Assembly: GCF_003597395.2 (NCBI RefSeq)
Contig: NC_133770.1
Span: 198,805,252-198,869,251, forward strand
DNA from: Chelonoidis abingdonii
Taxonomy: Eukaryota > Chordata > Testudines > Testudinidae
Direction of reading: 5' to 3'
Length of the DNA: 64,000 nt
This document shows positions 42,701 through 52,386 of this stretch, piece by piece. The position numbers were made by a program, and so were the translations under genes. Positions within the stretch are counted from its first letter, which is position 1. Each line of letters starts with the position of its first letter. Below the pieces are notes generated by a model. The model saw nothing but the letters and a program-made list of their open reading frames with translations. It ran no database searches and had not been told where the DNA came from.

Positions 42701-45700
42701 CAACCTTAAATATATTAAAAAGTGAAATTTCTTTCCTCTAAAACTGTCTTCTACCATCTTTCTCAAAATTGAGAATTCCTCCACCCTCCCTGTCACAAGT
42801 TCCCAATGTTGATGTCCTCTGATCCCTCACTATCCTTCCCTGCACATGTCCAGGCTCTGCTTCTTTTTCTGAAATCTGTTGCCACTTCTCTAAACTACAC
42901 TTTCTTCCTTACCTTCCTCTTTCTCAATGCTTAGAACACTGAGGCTTGTCTTGTCTCTCCCTTGACAATTGTAACATATTAATTTCTAGCCTCCATATTT
43001 CTCACCTCTTTTCACTCCAGTTTATTTAAAATTCTGCTTCTAGAAATTATCTTCTGCTGCTTCTTTCACCATATTGTCTTCCATCCTTGAATTTCTTCAA
43101 TGATTTCCTGTTTAATTCTATATAAAATTCTTGCCATCTCCTTTCCAGCCCTGCCTACATCTCAGCTGTCACTTCTGCCTAGCTTTTTCTCTGGGGTACC
43201 CTATGCTCTCATCTCTCTCCTTAATGCTGCTTTTATCTCCTCCTTGCATTCTTTATCCCGCCCTACTCCATTCTCACACTTGGATCTGCTTCTATTTCTG
43301 TGCATTGTAACATCCTATTTTTCCTTTAAACCGCTCCTTTAATTCCCCTTATTGGGGTTGATTTTCCATCATTAGTCTCCTCTCTGGTGCTTAGGACCAC
43401 AACAGCTAGGATTTACTAATGCCAGAACAAGACATAGGTGTCTAAGTGTTTCTACACCCTCAGGGGCAGAATGCTGCTTCAGAGCTTTCTCTCCATGGAG
43501 CATGGACTAGCTTTGCTGTTCTTTTCTTTTCAAGTTCTTTTCAGGTTTTGATTATTCTAATTTGTTGTTTCAAACTTCTTACTGTTTCTCCTTTCTCTTC
43601 CTGTTTTCTTCTCTCCCAATCTATTCTTTTTTGGTCCCCTTCCCCTGTGTTCTACTTCCTCCTTGCCATATATTCACATACCTCAGCATGACTAGCTGCT
43701 CAGCATGACTGGCTGTGTGAATTTTTTTTCCTTGGAGCATAAGCTCGTAGAATCAGGGGCTGTCTTTGTGTATATATATATATATAGTGTATAGCTCCCA
43801 GTGCAATAAGGCTTCTTATTTTGATTGAGATCTCTGACTATTGCTATAATGTACAAATGCAGATGGAGGCAACTTTTCGACATAACATGGTGTCTCCACC
43901 ACGCCTCACCACCAAGTGGCTCCACACAACAGTAGCAGCAGAGAGAGAGAGAGACTGCGGCAGTAGCACATATCTTCTGATAGATGTGCATCTCTATCAG
44001 CAGGTATGGGCTACTGCAACACAATCTCTCACTCTTACCACTCTCAAGCCTGATGATTAGCTCTTGTGATGTTTCTGTCTAATTTAGAATATTAACCTCC
44101 TTGTAAGAAACTTAAAACTCAGTCTGGGGCCATGACAAGGTTGAGGAAGTTTTTCCGAGCCTTTTGAATGAACTAGGCTGAGATTTTAGCAAAGCTGCTC
44201 TGGTCTGTTGGTTTTCTGTGGAAGCCAGGTGAAATCGAGCCATTTCAGCTTAGCTGAACTTTGGTTTTGAAATGTGGTGTTTAAATTCCAAACTCAAATG
44301 GTCATGGGGGTGGAACCTTCAAAGATTCAAACAGAAGACTAGATCCCTCAACCTCTGGAGTCCATGTAAGACAAATAAGGCAAGTTTTTACCCAGCTGTA
44401 CTTTGACAAGTATTGTACATTTTACTCTACCAATTTATAGAGCTCAAACTAGCTATGGAAATTAAGGGAAACAAGAAGACTTTTTATCAATACATTAGAA
44501 GCAAGAGGAAGACCAAGGACAGGGTAGGCCACTGCCAGAGGAGGAGAAACAGTACAAGGAACTGGAAATGGCAGAGATCTTAATGGTGCTTGTTCGGTCT
44601 TCACGAGAAGATTGAAGAATGTCTATGATGTGAATGCTTATGGAAGGGGTTAGGTTAGAAGCATAAAATAAAAAAAGAGCAAGTAAAATCATTAGACGTA
44701 GGTGCCTGCAAGCACCAGAGTGCAATGGAATGATCCTAGAATATCTCAGAGTATAATAGGGAGGAATCTGAGCTCCTAGCATTATCTTGGAAAGTATGGG
44801 GACGGGAGAAGATCCAGAGACTGAAGGGCAAATTGTCCCATCTAATAAAGGGAATAACAACAGAACTAACCAGTTAGTTTACTCTTACCAGGAAGAAATG
44901 GAGAGTTTAATATAAATTCTGCAAATGGAGGTGTAGTGTGAGGAATAGACCAGCGGATGTGTAAAGAACAATGTCAAACATACTATCTTGATAGGATAAC
45001 AGCTCTGGTAGATAAGGAGGATGTGTACCTAGACTTTAGTAAGCATTTGATACGGTCTCGCATGATATCCTTATTGATAAACTAGGCCATAATAAATTGA
45101 TGGAGCACTTAAAGGTGGGTCACGCGAAACATTCCGGATGATTATACTAGTTCAATCTAACTGGTAACCGCACGTTGGAAAGTTACAGGGTTCGCTGGGT
45201 GTTGGGACCGGCTGTATTCATATACCTTCATCAACGACTTAGATGTTTGGCATAGATAACCGTTATTAAATTGTCAGATGGCCAACAGTTGCAACGGAGA
45301 CAGGGTCAAAAAATTTACAAATACAGCGAAAATGGAGAAAGTCTGAGGTAAACCGGATATCAATAAAGACAAATGCAAGTGCTCCACTAGGAAGGAACAT
45401 CTCTTCACATACGAATGGGAAAGAGTCTAGAAGGATATGGCAGAAGGAAGATCTAGGTCATAGCGGAACAAGCTAATATCGTCAAGTGATACTGTTGCAA
45501 AAAAGCAAACGTGATTTCTGGGATGCATTACATAGTTGTGTAATAAGACAGGCAAGCATCTTGCTCCTCTAGCCACGTTAGCCTCAACTGGGAGTATTGG
45601 TGTCCCAGTTCTGGCACCGCTTCAACGAAAATGTTGTTTAGGAACGCCCCCCCGCAACTTTAGCCTGAGCAAAAGTTATAAAGCAACCACTAAGCTTGCA

Positions 45701-48700
45701 GCCTAGGCTATTAGCACGCTAAAAAGCACGCTAACGTTTTTGCTGTATAGGGCAATACATGTTGATCAGGCTACTAGAGAGGAACTTGGAGACGAATAAA
45801 GGGACAGGGATCTGTTATATACAACAGCTAGCTCTGCGGATACAGAAAGAGTGCTAGAACAGTCAACGCAGCTTGACTGGCAAAGACAAAATGAAGAAAG
45901 ATAGAGAAATGGGGTTCGGCTCGATAGAGCATTATTGGTCACTTGCTGTTATCAACATTATATCCATAAATAGCAAATAACAAGTTAACCAGCGGTACTT
46001 TTGGGTAACTGTATAGCATGGAAATTGTAAAAAAGCAAAGCACGCTCTTGCTGGGTCTAATCTGTGTCTCCTCATATTAGCTGTATAAATAATAGTGCCT
46101 CAGCTTCCTGATAAATCAACCATGGTCGATTTTCCACAACAAGGGAGAAATGAGAGGGTCAAGAAAGAGCAACAAGAATGATTAAAGGTCGTGAACATAC
46201 CATTAAAAAGCAAAAACGTTATTAGTTTGAAAGGAGAAGACTGAGAGGGGAACATGATAGCATTTCAGGTTCTAAAAGGGTGCAATCAGGGGAGGAGAAG
46301 AAACTATGTTCCCTTAGCTCTAATTGATAGAACAAGAAGCAATGCTTAAACTGCAGCAGGGAGATATTTAGGTTGACATTAGGAAAAAGTCCTAACGTCA
46401 GGCGTAGTAAAACACTGAATAAATGCCTAGATTTTGAACTCCACTCTGGAATATTAAAGATAATTAGATAAATGTCTATCAGGGATGGTCTAGACAGTAT
46501 TTGGTCCTGCCATGAGGGCAGGGGACTGGACTTGATGACCTCTCAAGGTCCCTACCAATCCTAGAGTCTATGAATCCATAGAGTTAGCTTTTTTTTAAGA
46601 GTAACACACTGATAAAAACAAGGGGTGGGGGGAGTCTGAGGGTAAACATGAAAAGACCTTTTAAAAACATTAAGGTACTATCACAGAAATACATGTTAAT
46701 GATCAGACAGATACATATTTATGCTTTTTTAAAAGGCATATTATTTAGCTGATGGAGCATACCTGCTCTGTTGGAGTCATTATAATCTGCTTGGCTAATT
46801 AAGTGGCTTTTGGTGTATGTGCTAAAATTGAAAATACAGATTATAGCTGTTAAGTTCTATTGGGTGACTATTTTTTGGGAAATGTACAAGTTTTGATGAC
46901 ATTTATTATTTGCTTAACAGACTGTAGCAGCTCTGAAGAAGCTGTTACAGTCAATTATAGAAATCTGCAGTTAGGCATTTTTTAAAAAGTGGATTTCTTT
47001 TTATGGGACATAGGAAATTATGAAGTTCCACAGTATAAATCCTTTGTACTGTTCTTAGTTTGTTAATCTGCAGCTGCTCTAAAGTACATCTGTCTCAATG
47101 CCAAGCATGTGTGCGACCATAAAAGTCCTACTTAAAAAAACCATGGGACACATGCTTTCATGAGAATAACAGTTGGCTTCTAAAGTCATTATTGTGACCA
47201 CCACAATCCTTTCAGATTAATCAACGTGATTAGAACATTTAACAACTTTCAGGTTTTTTTAAGCCAATTTTTAAGCAAATGCTTTCAGTGTTATATGAAC
47301 ACAAACGTTTGCTTAAACCAATGTGTTTATATTGAATTTCTTCTTTTAATAAAAGGAATGTTACTGAAATGACACTTTGTATATGTAGCATTAAATATTT
47401 TAATTTTACCCTTTTAAAGCATTTTGAAGGAGAATTCTTACCAGCCTAATACACGAGGACTTTCAGCAGTTGAACAGCATAGTTCATTTATAAACATGAC
47501 CAATTCCTGTTGATGGCACTGATTTTGCATGTGCAGACTGATAATACATGGCCTTCAGAACAACTTTCATCCTGAGGCTTTAGTAATATTATTGACTTGA
47601 TTCCACCAGCCTATGCACCTTAGGGGAACTATGCACTACCCCTGGCTCATAGAGCTTTATAATCTTTGTACATGTGTTAACAGAAGGATGAATTTGCATT
47701 GTAGTTCTCCTTTCTTATCATTCAGAGAATTTTATCTCCTATGGAATGACTATGTAATATGAGTCTAAGTACATAGGTTGATCAATCTCTTAATTCACTG
47801 ACACTAGTATTTTATCTAGAACTGAGTTTCTACACATTCTAAACAGAATAATTTATTAGAATAAAAAAATTGGACAGTAGTCCCAGCCATCTTAAACATG
47901 AGAGAAATCTGTGCCCCAGATTGCTATGAACGACTGAGAGTTGAGTGGTGCAACTAGTATAAGAAAGAATTACTGCTTCTGAGGAACCTCTGTCATATAG
48001 TTAATTGCTGTTTAAGATTACATCATTCCTAGGTGTTCTTAGTATTGAAAGGTGAGTGATTTACTGCTTAATATTGGTTTTCCTTCTTTTTGTCTTTAGC
48101 CCCCTGTGAAGCCAACTCATTTTTTTGCCATAGTAATATGTGTATTAATAATACATTGGTCTGCAATGGACTCCAGAACTGTGTGTATCCTTGGGATGAG
48201 AACCACTGTAAAGGTAATTTATAGGTATATAGAGCTGGAATTGTCAAGATATTTAACTATGTGGGGAACAGCATGATTATACTCAGTGACTTATTAACCT
48301 ATGTGTCAGACATATGAGTTAAGGCTTCAAGCAAGGGCAAATAGGGAGTAGTATACAGCAGGCAACCAAGAAAAGAAAAGAGAATAAAACACTGGTGAAC
48401 CTGGATAAAATGTTGCCATTTTGCTTTGCTTTTAACTTGGTTGTATATGTTGTGATACATTGGCTGTCTCTCATGTATATGTGAGGTTTAGTCTGTTGTT
48501 CAACTTTGGAGTCCATGTGGTAGATACCTTTACAGTAGTGGGGCAGGAGGTGGGGTATAAAGGTGTATTTGTTCTTGTATGAAGTGGGCTAGAAGAAGAA
48601 AGAAAGGTTTAGATACTTTGACATCAGTGTGGATGGCTGGGGAAGTAGGGAAAAAGCATCCCTTATCATGTTGGAGATCAGTTTTTCCAGTTGTGATGCC

Positions 48701-51700
48701 TGTTGCTAATAACAGCAGCACTGAAATCCCAGGCACAGCAGGAGTAATTCTGTATCAAGCAGCCAAATCCATGTATAATCTCACAGTCAAGTTGAAATCT
48801 AAAGAGTAGATGCAGGAAAGCAGGCATGATGTCTGTGTCATGGAGAGATATTGGCACTCCTGATCAGGTGGTGGCATGGTTTCCAGGTGGTCTATGTCAG
48901 ATTCCCTTTACTTTTGAAAAATTCAGCATTGTTTTCTTCAGAAAAAATGATATAACTAACTCTCCTTTGAGGCTGTAGACACCATTTGCTTATTCTGTCA
49001 CTGCTGATTTGATCTTGGAAACATGAGATAAGCCAAATTTAGGAACCAATCAAGGGGCTAAAAATGAGAGTGGCTTAACAGTCAGTTTATAAGTGCACTG
49101 AAGTCTGTAAAATCCTCTGACAAGCAAGGAAAGAAAATAAAATGTAAATGAACTCATACCAGCAATGAACACAATGAGGCACTTAAAAGATGTAATATTC
49201 CTTGCAGAAGCTAGGCTTACAGTTGAGGAAAAGCTTTTCTTTTTTCTTCATAAATTAAAAGAAGAGGAGAGACCCACTCGTCCCTTTAATTTCTAGACTG
49301 AATCTCATCTCCCATTGTCTAAGTGCCATGCTGAAGCAGTACCGTTACCACTAAGGCATGTTTTTATTTATTCCCCCATTTATATTTCTTACTAGAGAAG
49401 TAGATTTGCTGGCTCCAGCAAACAGATAGGCTGATTGCAGTGCTTCTGTTTTTTGAATCTGGTGCTGCTACCAGGTCTTCTTCACTTGGTTGGGAGGACC
49501 CTGGAACCAATCTACAGTAGCAGTCCAATGGGGAGTGAACCATCACTTCAAATACCATGAAGGCCACAAGATAAGATGCCTGCAGGCCAAGCAGTGGGTG
49601 TTACTGATTTGTTGTGAATGCCTTTGATTTTGAAGTAACACCAATCTGTTGTGCATTAGTATGACAGTAGAAATGAGGCTGAATTAAAAGTTAAACCTTA
49701 TTTACAATTTCCCACTGAAAATCACGTACCTAAAGTTCCTGTACTGAGAGGTGCTGAACTCTTTCAACTCCCATTGAACTCCACCATCAGCCCACCCAGG
49801 CACCTGTAAATTAGGAAGCAAACCACAGAGAAATACATAGAAATGGGAGATGAAATGAAATTCCCTTTCTGAGAGTCCACTGAACCTTTTTAATGCTGGG
49901 ACAGGTATTTTAGCAGGCACGGAGAGATAGGCACTTGGCAGCCCCTAGTAAGGTACAGGTAGTGTGTAGGATCAACCTTTTGAGTTGGGGTCAGTGGTGT
50001 TCTGATGGATTATACTCATTAAGTTGGTTCTAGGAAATAAAATAAATAATGGCTGATAGTGGATTTTTCCTGGAAACCTTATTTTGAATAACTCCTCCTC
50101 CATTTTCTCCTGATTCAGCTCAATCTTTGAATACCATCAGCTCAACTCATTAATATTAGGAGTTCAGATGAGTTCCAAATCCAAATAAATATGTATTTTT
50201 AAATCCCCATAAACTGTTCCTGCTTTCATTGATCTCATTTCCCAATCTCCTATATCTAGTGAGGGGTGATCGAAGCAAAACAGAAGTGTTGTGTAGCGGA
50301 CTTGTGTTGTGTTGTGGATTACAATGGGGATTTGGGGATGAAACTGAAGACAGCGTTTAAAAACTAAACTAGCCTTTCATACCTTTGAGTTTGGTTACAT
50401 CCTGATTATCACTTGGCAAAGGGGAAAGGTTGTGGTATCTGTATATGATTGCTCTATCTTTTATTAATACTACTTTTTAATTGTTTTTCCAAAATTGCTT
50501 CTGTAAACTTAAACACAGAATAGAAACAAGATTATGCTAAACATCAAAACCGTGATGGCGGGGTTTCTTTTTTAATTGGATATTAATGCTGTGCTTTTCT
50601 TCTTTACACAGAAAAAAGAAAGGCTAACATTTTGGACCAACTTAACAATACCAGTGGGACTATAATTGGGGTGACCTCTTGCATTGTGATCATCCTCCTT
50701 ATTATCTCTGTTATAGTACAGATCAAGCAACCTCGTAAAAAATTTGTCCAAAGGAAAACAGACTTTGATCAAACAGTATTCCAGGAGGTGTTTGAGCCTC
50801 CTCATTATGAGTTATGTACTCTTAGAGGGACAGGGGCTGCAGCTGACCTTGCAGATGTTGCAGATGACTTTGAAAATTATCATAAACTGCGGAGATCATC
50901 TTCAAAATGCATTCATGACCATCACTGTGGATCACAACTGTCTAGCACTAAGGGCAGCCGTAGTAACCTCAGCACAAGAGATGCTTCTATCTTGACAGAA
51001 ATACAACCCCAGCCTGTAAAGCCCCTCATCCAGCCCATGAACAGGAGAAATATCCTTGTCATGAAGCATAGCTACTCACAAGATGCTGCAGATGCATCTG
51101 AGATAGATGAAATTGAAGAGGTACCAACTACAAGTCACAGGCTGTCAAGACATGATAAATCTGTCCAGCGGTCAGTATCAATAGATTTTTGATGAAGACT
51201 GTTGCATAAGGACTTGATTGCCCCTAAAATATTCCCATTTTCCTCCTGTTTTCCTCATTTTTTTATGTTTATTTTTATTTGTAGGTTATGCCATTATATT
51301 TTCTCCTGTCTTTCTCTCTCTTTTTCACCCTCCCTCCACCTTCTCCCTTCCTAAAGCCTCCTCACCCCTGTTCATTCATTTTCTCTCTCTCTCTCTCTCT
51401 CACTCACTCTCACACACACACACACACACACACACCTACCTCTCAACGAAGAGTGGGTACAATGTTTACTAAACCAAAGAAGTTTTTCATAAAATCTAGT
51501 TTTTTGAAAGAACTACATGCATGTAGTTTCCTTATAGCTAAGAGGTGGCCTTGAGTACTGTCCATAATCCATGACAAGACTAAAGTCCAAATGAGCTAAA
51601 AAGGGGAGGATTGACCTATTTTGGTGCATGACAGACCAATGCAAAACACTCTTCAGAGAGAAGGAAACCCACTTTCTTAAGAAACACTGTTTTCTACAAA

Positions 51701-52386
51701 TTGAATGACAATATTTTCAAAATATTACAAAACTTGTTATTAACCATGAGATCACTGCTTGTCTTATTAATATCTCTTTCTCTCACTTAAAATGACACAT
51801 TTCAGTGCTTATAGAATATTCTTATATATTTACATATAAAAATGTTGTTGAGAAGAGTCTAATCAATGAAAAAAGCATAGTTTGGCATTATTTAAATATA
51901 GAAGCTATTTTTACTGTGTATTGCATCTTGAATGCCTGTAACTAAGAATGATTAAAAGTTTACAAGTAAAGAAAAAGGAAAACAGAAACACTTATGAATG
52001 ACTTATTTGGAAAAGAGTACTCAGAAACTTTTTATATGTATTTGTGTTTTGCCTTGCATACATTATTGTTGTGCTTTTGTGTTTTATATGCCCTACATGG
52101 TTTGTGTGTGTGTGTTTGCGCGTGCACATTTAAGCTATCTAAATCTCTTAAAAACTCCTCAGTTATTTTAATCTAGTTGCATGCCCATGTAAATGGCTTG
52201 ATGCTATTGGTACAAATTGATCAAATTATCAAGATATATACTTTTTATTAAGTGTATATATGCATATATTTCTTTTTTTCTATGCAAACATTATTATGTT
52301 GAATGAAATAGCCATAACATTCCAGGTTCTGCCTCATTGGGTCTCTAAGCAAACATGAGTCTGAGTACAACACAACTAGGGTCTAA
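24744..52386 (+). CDS. NETO1: NETO1, C-terminal 377 residues (six spliced exons, 5' part missing)
   Basis: NETO1 is a type I membrane protein of neurons, an auxiliary subunit that tunes kainate receptors and associates with NMDA receptors (established knowledge). Six + strand exons with AG/GT borders and compatible phases join into one open frame: 24744-24785, 24894-25021, 30526-30754, 48100-48213, 50612-51170, 52326-52386. In order they give the post-CUB1 linker, the CUB2 domain (four cysteines), an LDLa module (six cysteines), a transmembrane helix, a cytoplasmic tail of about 170 residues and a terminal NTTRV. The human protein is 533 residues as I recall it, so roughly the first 156 (signal peptide and CUB1) are absent and should be encoded upstream of the window. 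The TTRV end and the RLSRHDK...[17 protein letters not shown] tail fit NETO1 rather than its paralogue NETO2. No frameshift or premature stop is seen. Confidence 0.95.
24786..24893 (+). other. NETO1: NETO1 mini-intron (108 bp)
   Basis: It runs from GTTGGTATGC to TTTTGTTATTCAG. It is short for a gene whose other coding introns in this window run from 1.2 to 17 kb. It contains no repeat. Confidence 0.85.
24894..25021 (+). CDS. NETO1: NETO1 exon: first half of CUB2
   Basis: The acceptor TTATTCAG ends at 24893 and the donor AAG|GTCAGT follows 25021. The 128-nt exon gives [19 protein letters not shown], then [18 protein letters not shown] and APPRSK. This holds the first CUB2 cysteine pair (CEF and DCKW) and the CUB hallmark of an aromatic residue after the second cysteine. 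It ends in phase 0, so the next exon begins on a whole codon. CUB2 is extracellular and part of the region used for receptor binding in the NETO family (family knowledge). Confidence 0.95.
25022..30525 (+). other. NETO1: NETO1 intron inside CUB2 (5.5 kb)
   Basis: It starts GTCAGT and ends TTTTGTAG. It is mostly unique AT-rich sequence. The one structured feature is an 85-bp copy of intronic sequence flanked by 13-bp direct repeats (28665-28775). Stretches near 26640-26940 and 28250-28320 look like old eroded repeats that I cannot classify. Confidence 0.85.
28665..28775 (+). repeat. 85-bp copied segment flanked by 13-bp direct repeats
   Basis: CATCAGGGAGGTG occurs at 28665-28677 and 28763-28775. 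The 85 bp between them match 31414-31498 with about one mismatch. Confidence 0.85.
30526..30754 (+). CDS. NETO1: NETO1 exon: second half of CUB2
   Basis: The acceptor TTTTGTAG ends at 30525 and the donor GAAC|GTAAGA follows 30754. The 229-nt exon begins [20 protein letters not shown], continues with VAVYDGSS, and reaches [33 protein letters not shown] and MLFTSFQE. The CUB signature is plain: the second cysteine pair (ECKRN and KFCST), the acidic YDG motif that contributes to calcium binding in CUB domains, and the final F-x-x-x-F strand. It ends with one base of a Pro codon that is completed by the LDLa exon 17.3 kb downstream. Confidence 0.97.
30909..31206 (+). mobile_element. MITE with internal hairpin, family B
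   Basis: Its ends, TGTGGGTACGTCTTCACTAC and GCGTAGACCAGCCCACA, are imperfect inverted repeats. The interior is CpG-rich. A strong hairpin occupies 31113-31177 (CGATCTAAGATAC pairs with GTATCTTAGATCG and pairing continues inward). It lies 155 bp after the CUB2 exon. Confidence 0.75.
31219..31412 (+). repeat. MIR-type CORE-SINE
   Basis: It contains AGACAGTGGTTAGACTACAG, CTATGACCTTGGGCAAGTCC, CCTCAGTTTCC and ACAAAGTGCTTTGAGAT, which follow the MIR consensus in order. Confidence 0.85.
31413..31502 (+). repeat. Second copy of the 28.7-kb segment
   Basis: It begins inside the 3' tail of the MIR and continues past it into unique-looking sequence. It matches 28677-28766 with about one mismatch in 90. 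It is not flanked by direct repeats here, so it is probably the source copy. Confidence 0.85.
32525..32605 (-). repeat. CR1 LINE scrap, antisense
   Basis: CAGAGGTTAAGGAGAACAAT, TTTTCTCCATCCTTCTTGTG and ACAACCTTTAATGTACTCG match the antisense CR1 3' region. A single undetermined base lies just upstream at 32511. Confidence 0.75.
33706..33891 (-). mobile_element. tRNA-derived SINE (tortoise Pol III SINE type), antisense
   Basis: The complement begins GGAGGGATAGCTCAGTGGAT (A box TAGCTCAGTGG). A degenerate B box follows, then a tail CAGCCCTCTGCC/GACCTTGCAAGGTC that resembles the CR1 3' end. It matches 62147-62328 over its whole length. Confidence 0.9.
35462..35538. repeat. Interrupted TG microsatellites
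   Basis: Short GT runs lie at about 35462-35471 and 35522-35537. Confidence 0.8.
37785..37915 (+). repeat. L2-like LINE 3' tail
   Basis: TTGTAAGCTCTTTGGGG, TTTGTACATTACTTAGCACA and GTGGGGTCCTGGTCCCTGAC, then GGGGCTCTGAG: the standard reptile L2 3' end. Confidence 0.8.
38441..38896. mobile_element. Likely MITE remnant
   Basis: The ends TTTCATCTTCACTGCAGAG and CTGTGCAGTGACGAAATA are imperfect inverted repeats. The interior resembles an abundant turtle DNA transposon (CAGTCTGAGTGTAAAGCAGA, TTTGGGCTAGAACAC). The family name is not known to me. Confidence 0.5.
39878..40969. mobile_element. Nonautonomous DNA transposon, 1.09 kb, family C
   Basis: The left end GGGTACGTCTACACTGCACG and right end GTCGCAGTGTAGACCTGGCC form imperfect inverted repeats. 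Inside both ends lie matching motifs with AAACCGAT/ATCGGTTT. The interior is CpG-rich. The 172-codon open frame at 40303-40821 shows no transposase motif I recognise. CTCTG lies at both edges and may be part of a target duplication. Confidence 0.75.
42400..43830 (+). repeat. L2-like LINE, decayed, sense
   Basis: A long pyrimidine-rich stretch retains the L2 reverse-transcriptase order. Broken frames give an F-x-TID motif (CCTTCAACACCATAGAC), a counterpart of QGSVLGPLLF (CTCAGGATTCTGTCCATGG), then GGTGATCTCATCTACTTCC. It ends with an L2-type tail (GGAGCATAAGCTCGTAGAAT, CAGGGGCTGTCTTTGTGTAT, AGCTCCCAGTGCAATAAGG). Short open frames here are remnants. Confidence 0.65.
43769..43787. repeat. TA microsatellite
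   Basis: An alternating TA run inside the L2 tail. Confidence 0.8.
44455..46580 (+). repeat. CR1 LINE, sense, indel-rich, with a 510-bp insertion
   Basis: Sense CR1 motifs occur in order: AGGGAAACAAGAAGACTTTT; GTACCTAGACTTTAGTAAGC; GGGACCGGCTGTATTCAT with TTCATCAACGACTTAGATG (FINDLD); GACAAATGCAAGTGCTCCAC; GCAACAAGAATGATTAAAGG. The 3' end GGTCTAGACAGTATTTGGTC, CTGGACTTGATGACCTC, GAGTCTATGAATCC is intact. Between about 44950 and 46440 it carries single-base insertions and deletions every 10-20 bases. Confidence 0.9.
45632..46141 (+). mobile_element. Possible solo LTR inside the CR1
   Basis: The roughly 510 bp that interrupt the CR1 begin TGTTGTTTAGG and end TTTCCACAACA. This gives TG...CA termini and a short terminal inverted repeat (TGTTGT/ACAACA). 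A TATA-like TGTATAAATAATAG lies at 46083. No coding region is present. A clear target duplication cannot be read because the flanks are noisy. Confidence 0.4.
48100..48213 (+). CDS. NETO1: NETO1 exon: LDL-receptor class A module
   Basis: The acceptor TGTCTTTAG ends at 48099 and the donor AAAG|GTAATT follows 48213. The exon gives [19 protein letters not shown], then [19 protein letters not shown]. All six LDLa cysteines are present with normal spacing, along with the acidic W-D-E-N-H-C end that coordinates calcium in this module. The NNT sequence is a potential N-glycosylation site. The module is 38 residues long, the usual size, and sits between CUB2 and the membrane as in other NETO proteins. 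Confidence 0.97.
48214..50611 (+). other. NETO1: NETO1 intron between LDLa and transmembrane exons (2.4 kb)
   Basis: It starts GTAATT and ends TTTACACAG. No repeat or conserved element is recognised by eye. Confidence 0.85.
50612..51170 (+). CDS. NETO1: NETO1 exon: transmembrane helix and cytoplasmic tail
   Basis: The acceptor TTTACACAG ends at 50611 and the donor CAGCG|GTCAGT follows 51170. The 559-nt exon starts [16 protein letters not shown] (juxtamembrane, one N-glycosylation sequon). A hydrophobic helix of about 22 residues follows ([20 protein letters not shown], near 50662-50721), then the basic stop-transfer [13 protein letters not shown]. The tail is rich in Ser, Asp and Glu, with [46 protein letters not shown] and [17 protein letters not shown]. 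There is no start codon here: the TTG at 50632 is internal. If the donor is not used, the frame runs on for six more residues to a TGA at 51190-51192. Confidence 0.97.
51171..51192 (+). CDS. NETO1: Alternative NETO1 C-terminus by intron read-through (SVSIDF)
   Basis: If the donor at 51171 is skipped, translation continues in frame from Arg into S-V-S-I-D-F and stops at TGA 51190-51192. The result lacks the TRV ligand and ends with hydrophobic residues at -2 and 0 (I, F), which fits the class II PDZ pattern. The open frame and stop are seen directly. Use as a real isoform is inference and depends on a poly(A) site or nuclear export of the retained intron. Confidence 0.35.
51383..51436. repeat. 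Compound CT/CA microsatellite in the last coding intron
   Basis: A TCTC run passes through CACTCACTCTC into an uninterrupted CA run. Confidence 0.95.
52326..52386 (+). CDS. NETO1: NETO1 last coding exon with TRV PDZ ligand
   Basis: The acceptor CATTCCAG ends at 52325. The first base completes Arg with the CG of the previous exon, and the rest reads [19 protein letters not shown] followed by TAA at 52384-52386. This is the known NETO1 C-terminus: T-R-V is a class I PDZ ligand through which NETO1 binds PSD-95-type scaffolds (established knowledge). With only 20 codons it escapes ORF searches. The exon continues as 3'UTR for 14 nt to a strong donor, AAG|GTAAGT, at 52400/52401. Confidence 0.95.

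Larger units (their letters stand above)
30755..48099 (+). other. NETO1: NETO1 intron between CUB2 and LDLa exons (17.3 kb)
   Basis: It starts GTAAGA and ends TGTCTTTAG. It holds a hairpin MITE, a MIR, a CR1 scrap, a tRNA-SINE, an L2 tail, two larger MITEs, an L2-like LINE and a CR1 with a possible solo LTR, all listed separately. I recognise nothing in 33892-37784 or 46581-48099. Confidence 0.85.
51171..52325 (+). other. NETO1: NETO1 last coding intron (1.16 kb)
   Basis: It runs from GTCAGT to CATTCCAG. It carries a compound CT/CA microsatellite (51383-51436) and a TG run (52101-52115). Retaining this intron gives the alternative C-terminus. Confidence 0.85.

Noticed and set aside
50632..51192. 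Single-exon gene starting at 50632
   Set aside because: The first codon is TTG in the middle of an exon; upstream codons in the same frame join to the LDLa exon and match NETO1. The end at 51192 is intron read-through.
24744..52386. Identification as NETO2
   Set aside because: The last coding exon ([19 protein letters not shown]) and the tail motifs are those of NETO1. The SIDF read-through end alone could suggest a NETO2-like class II ligand but is not the spliced product.
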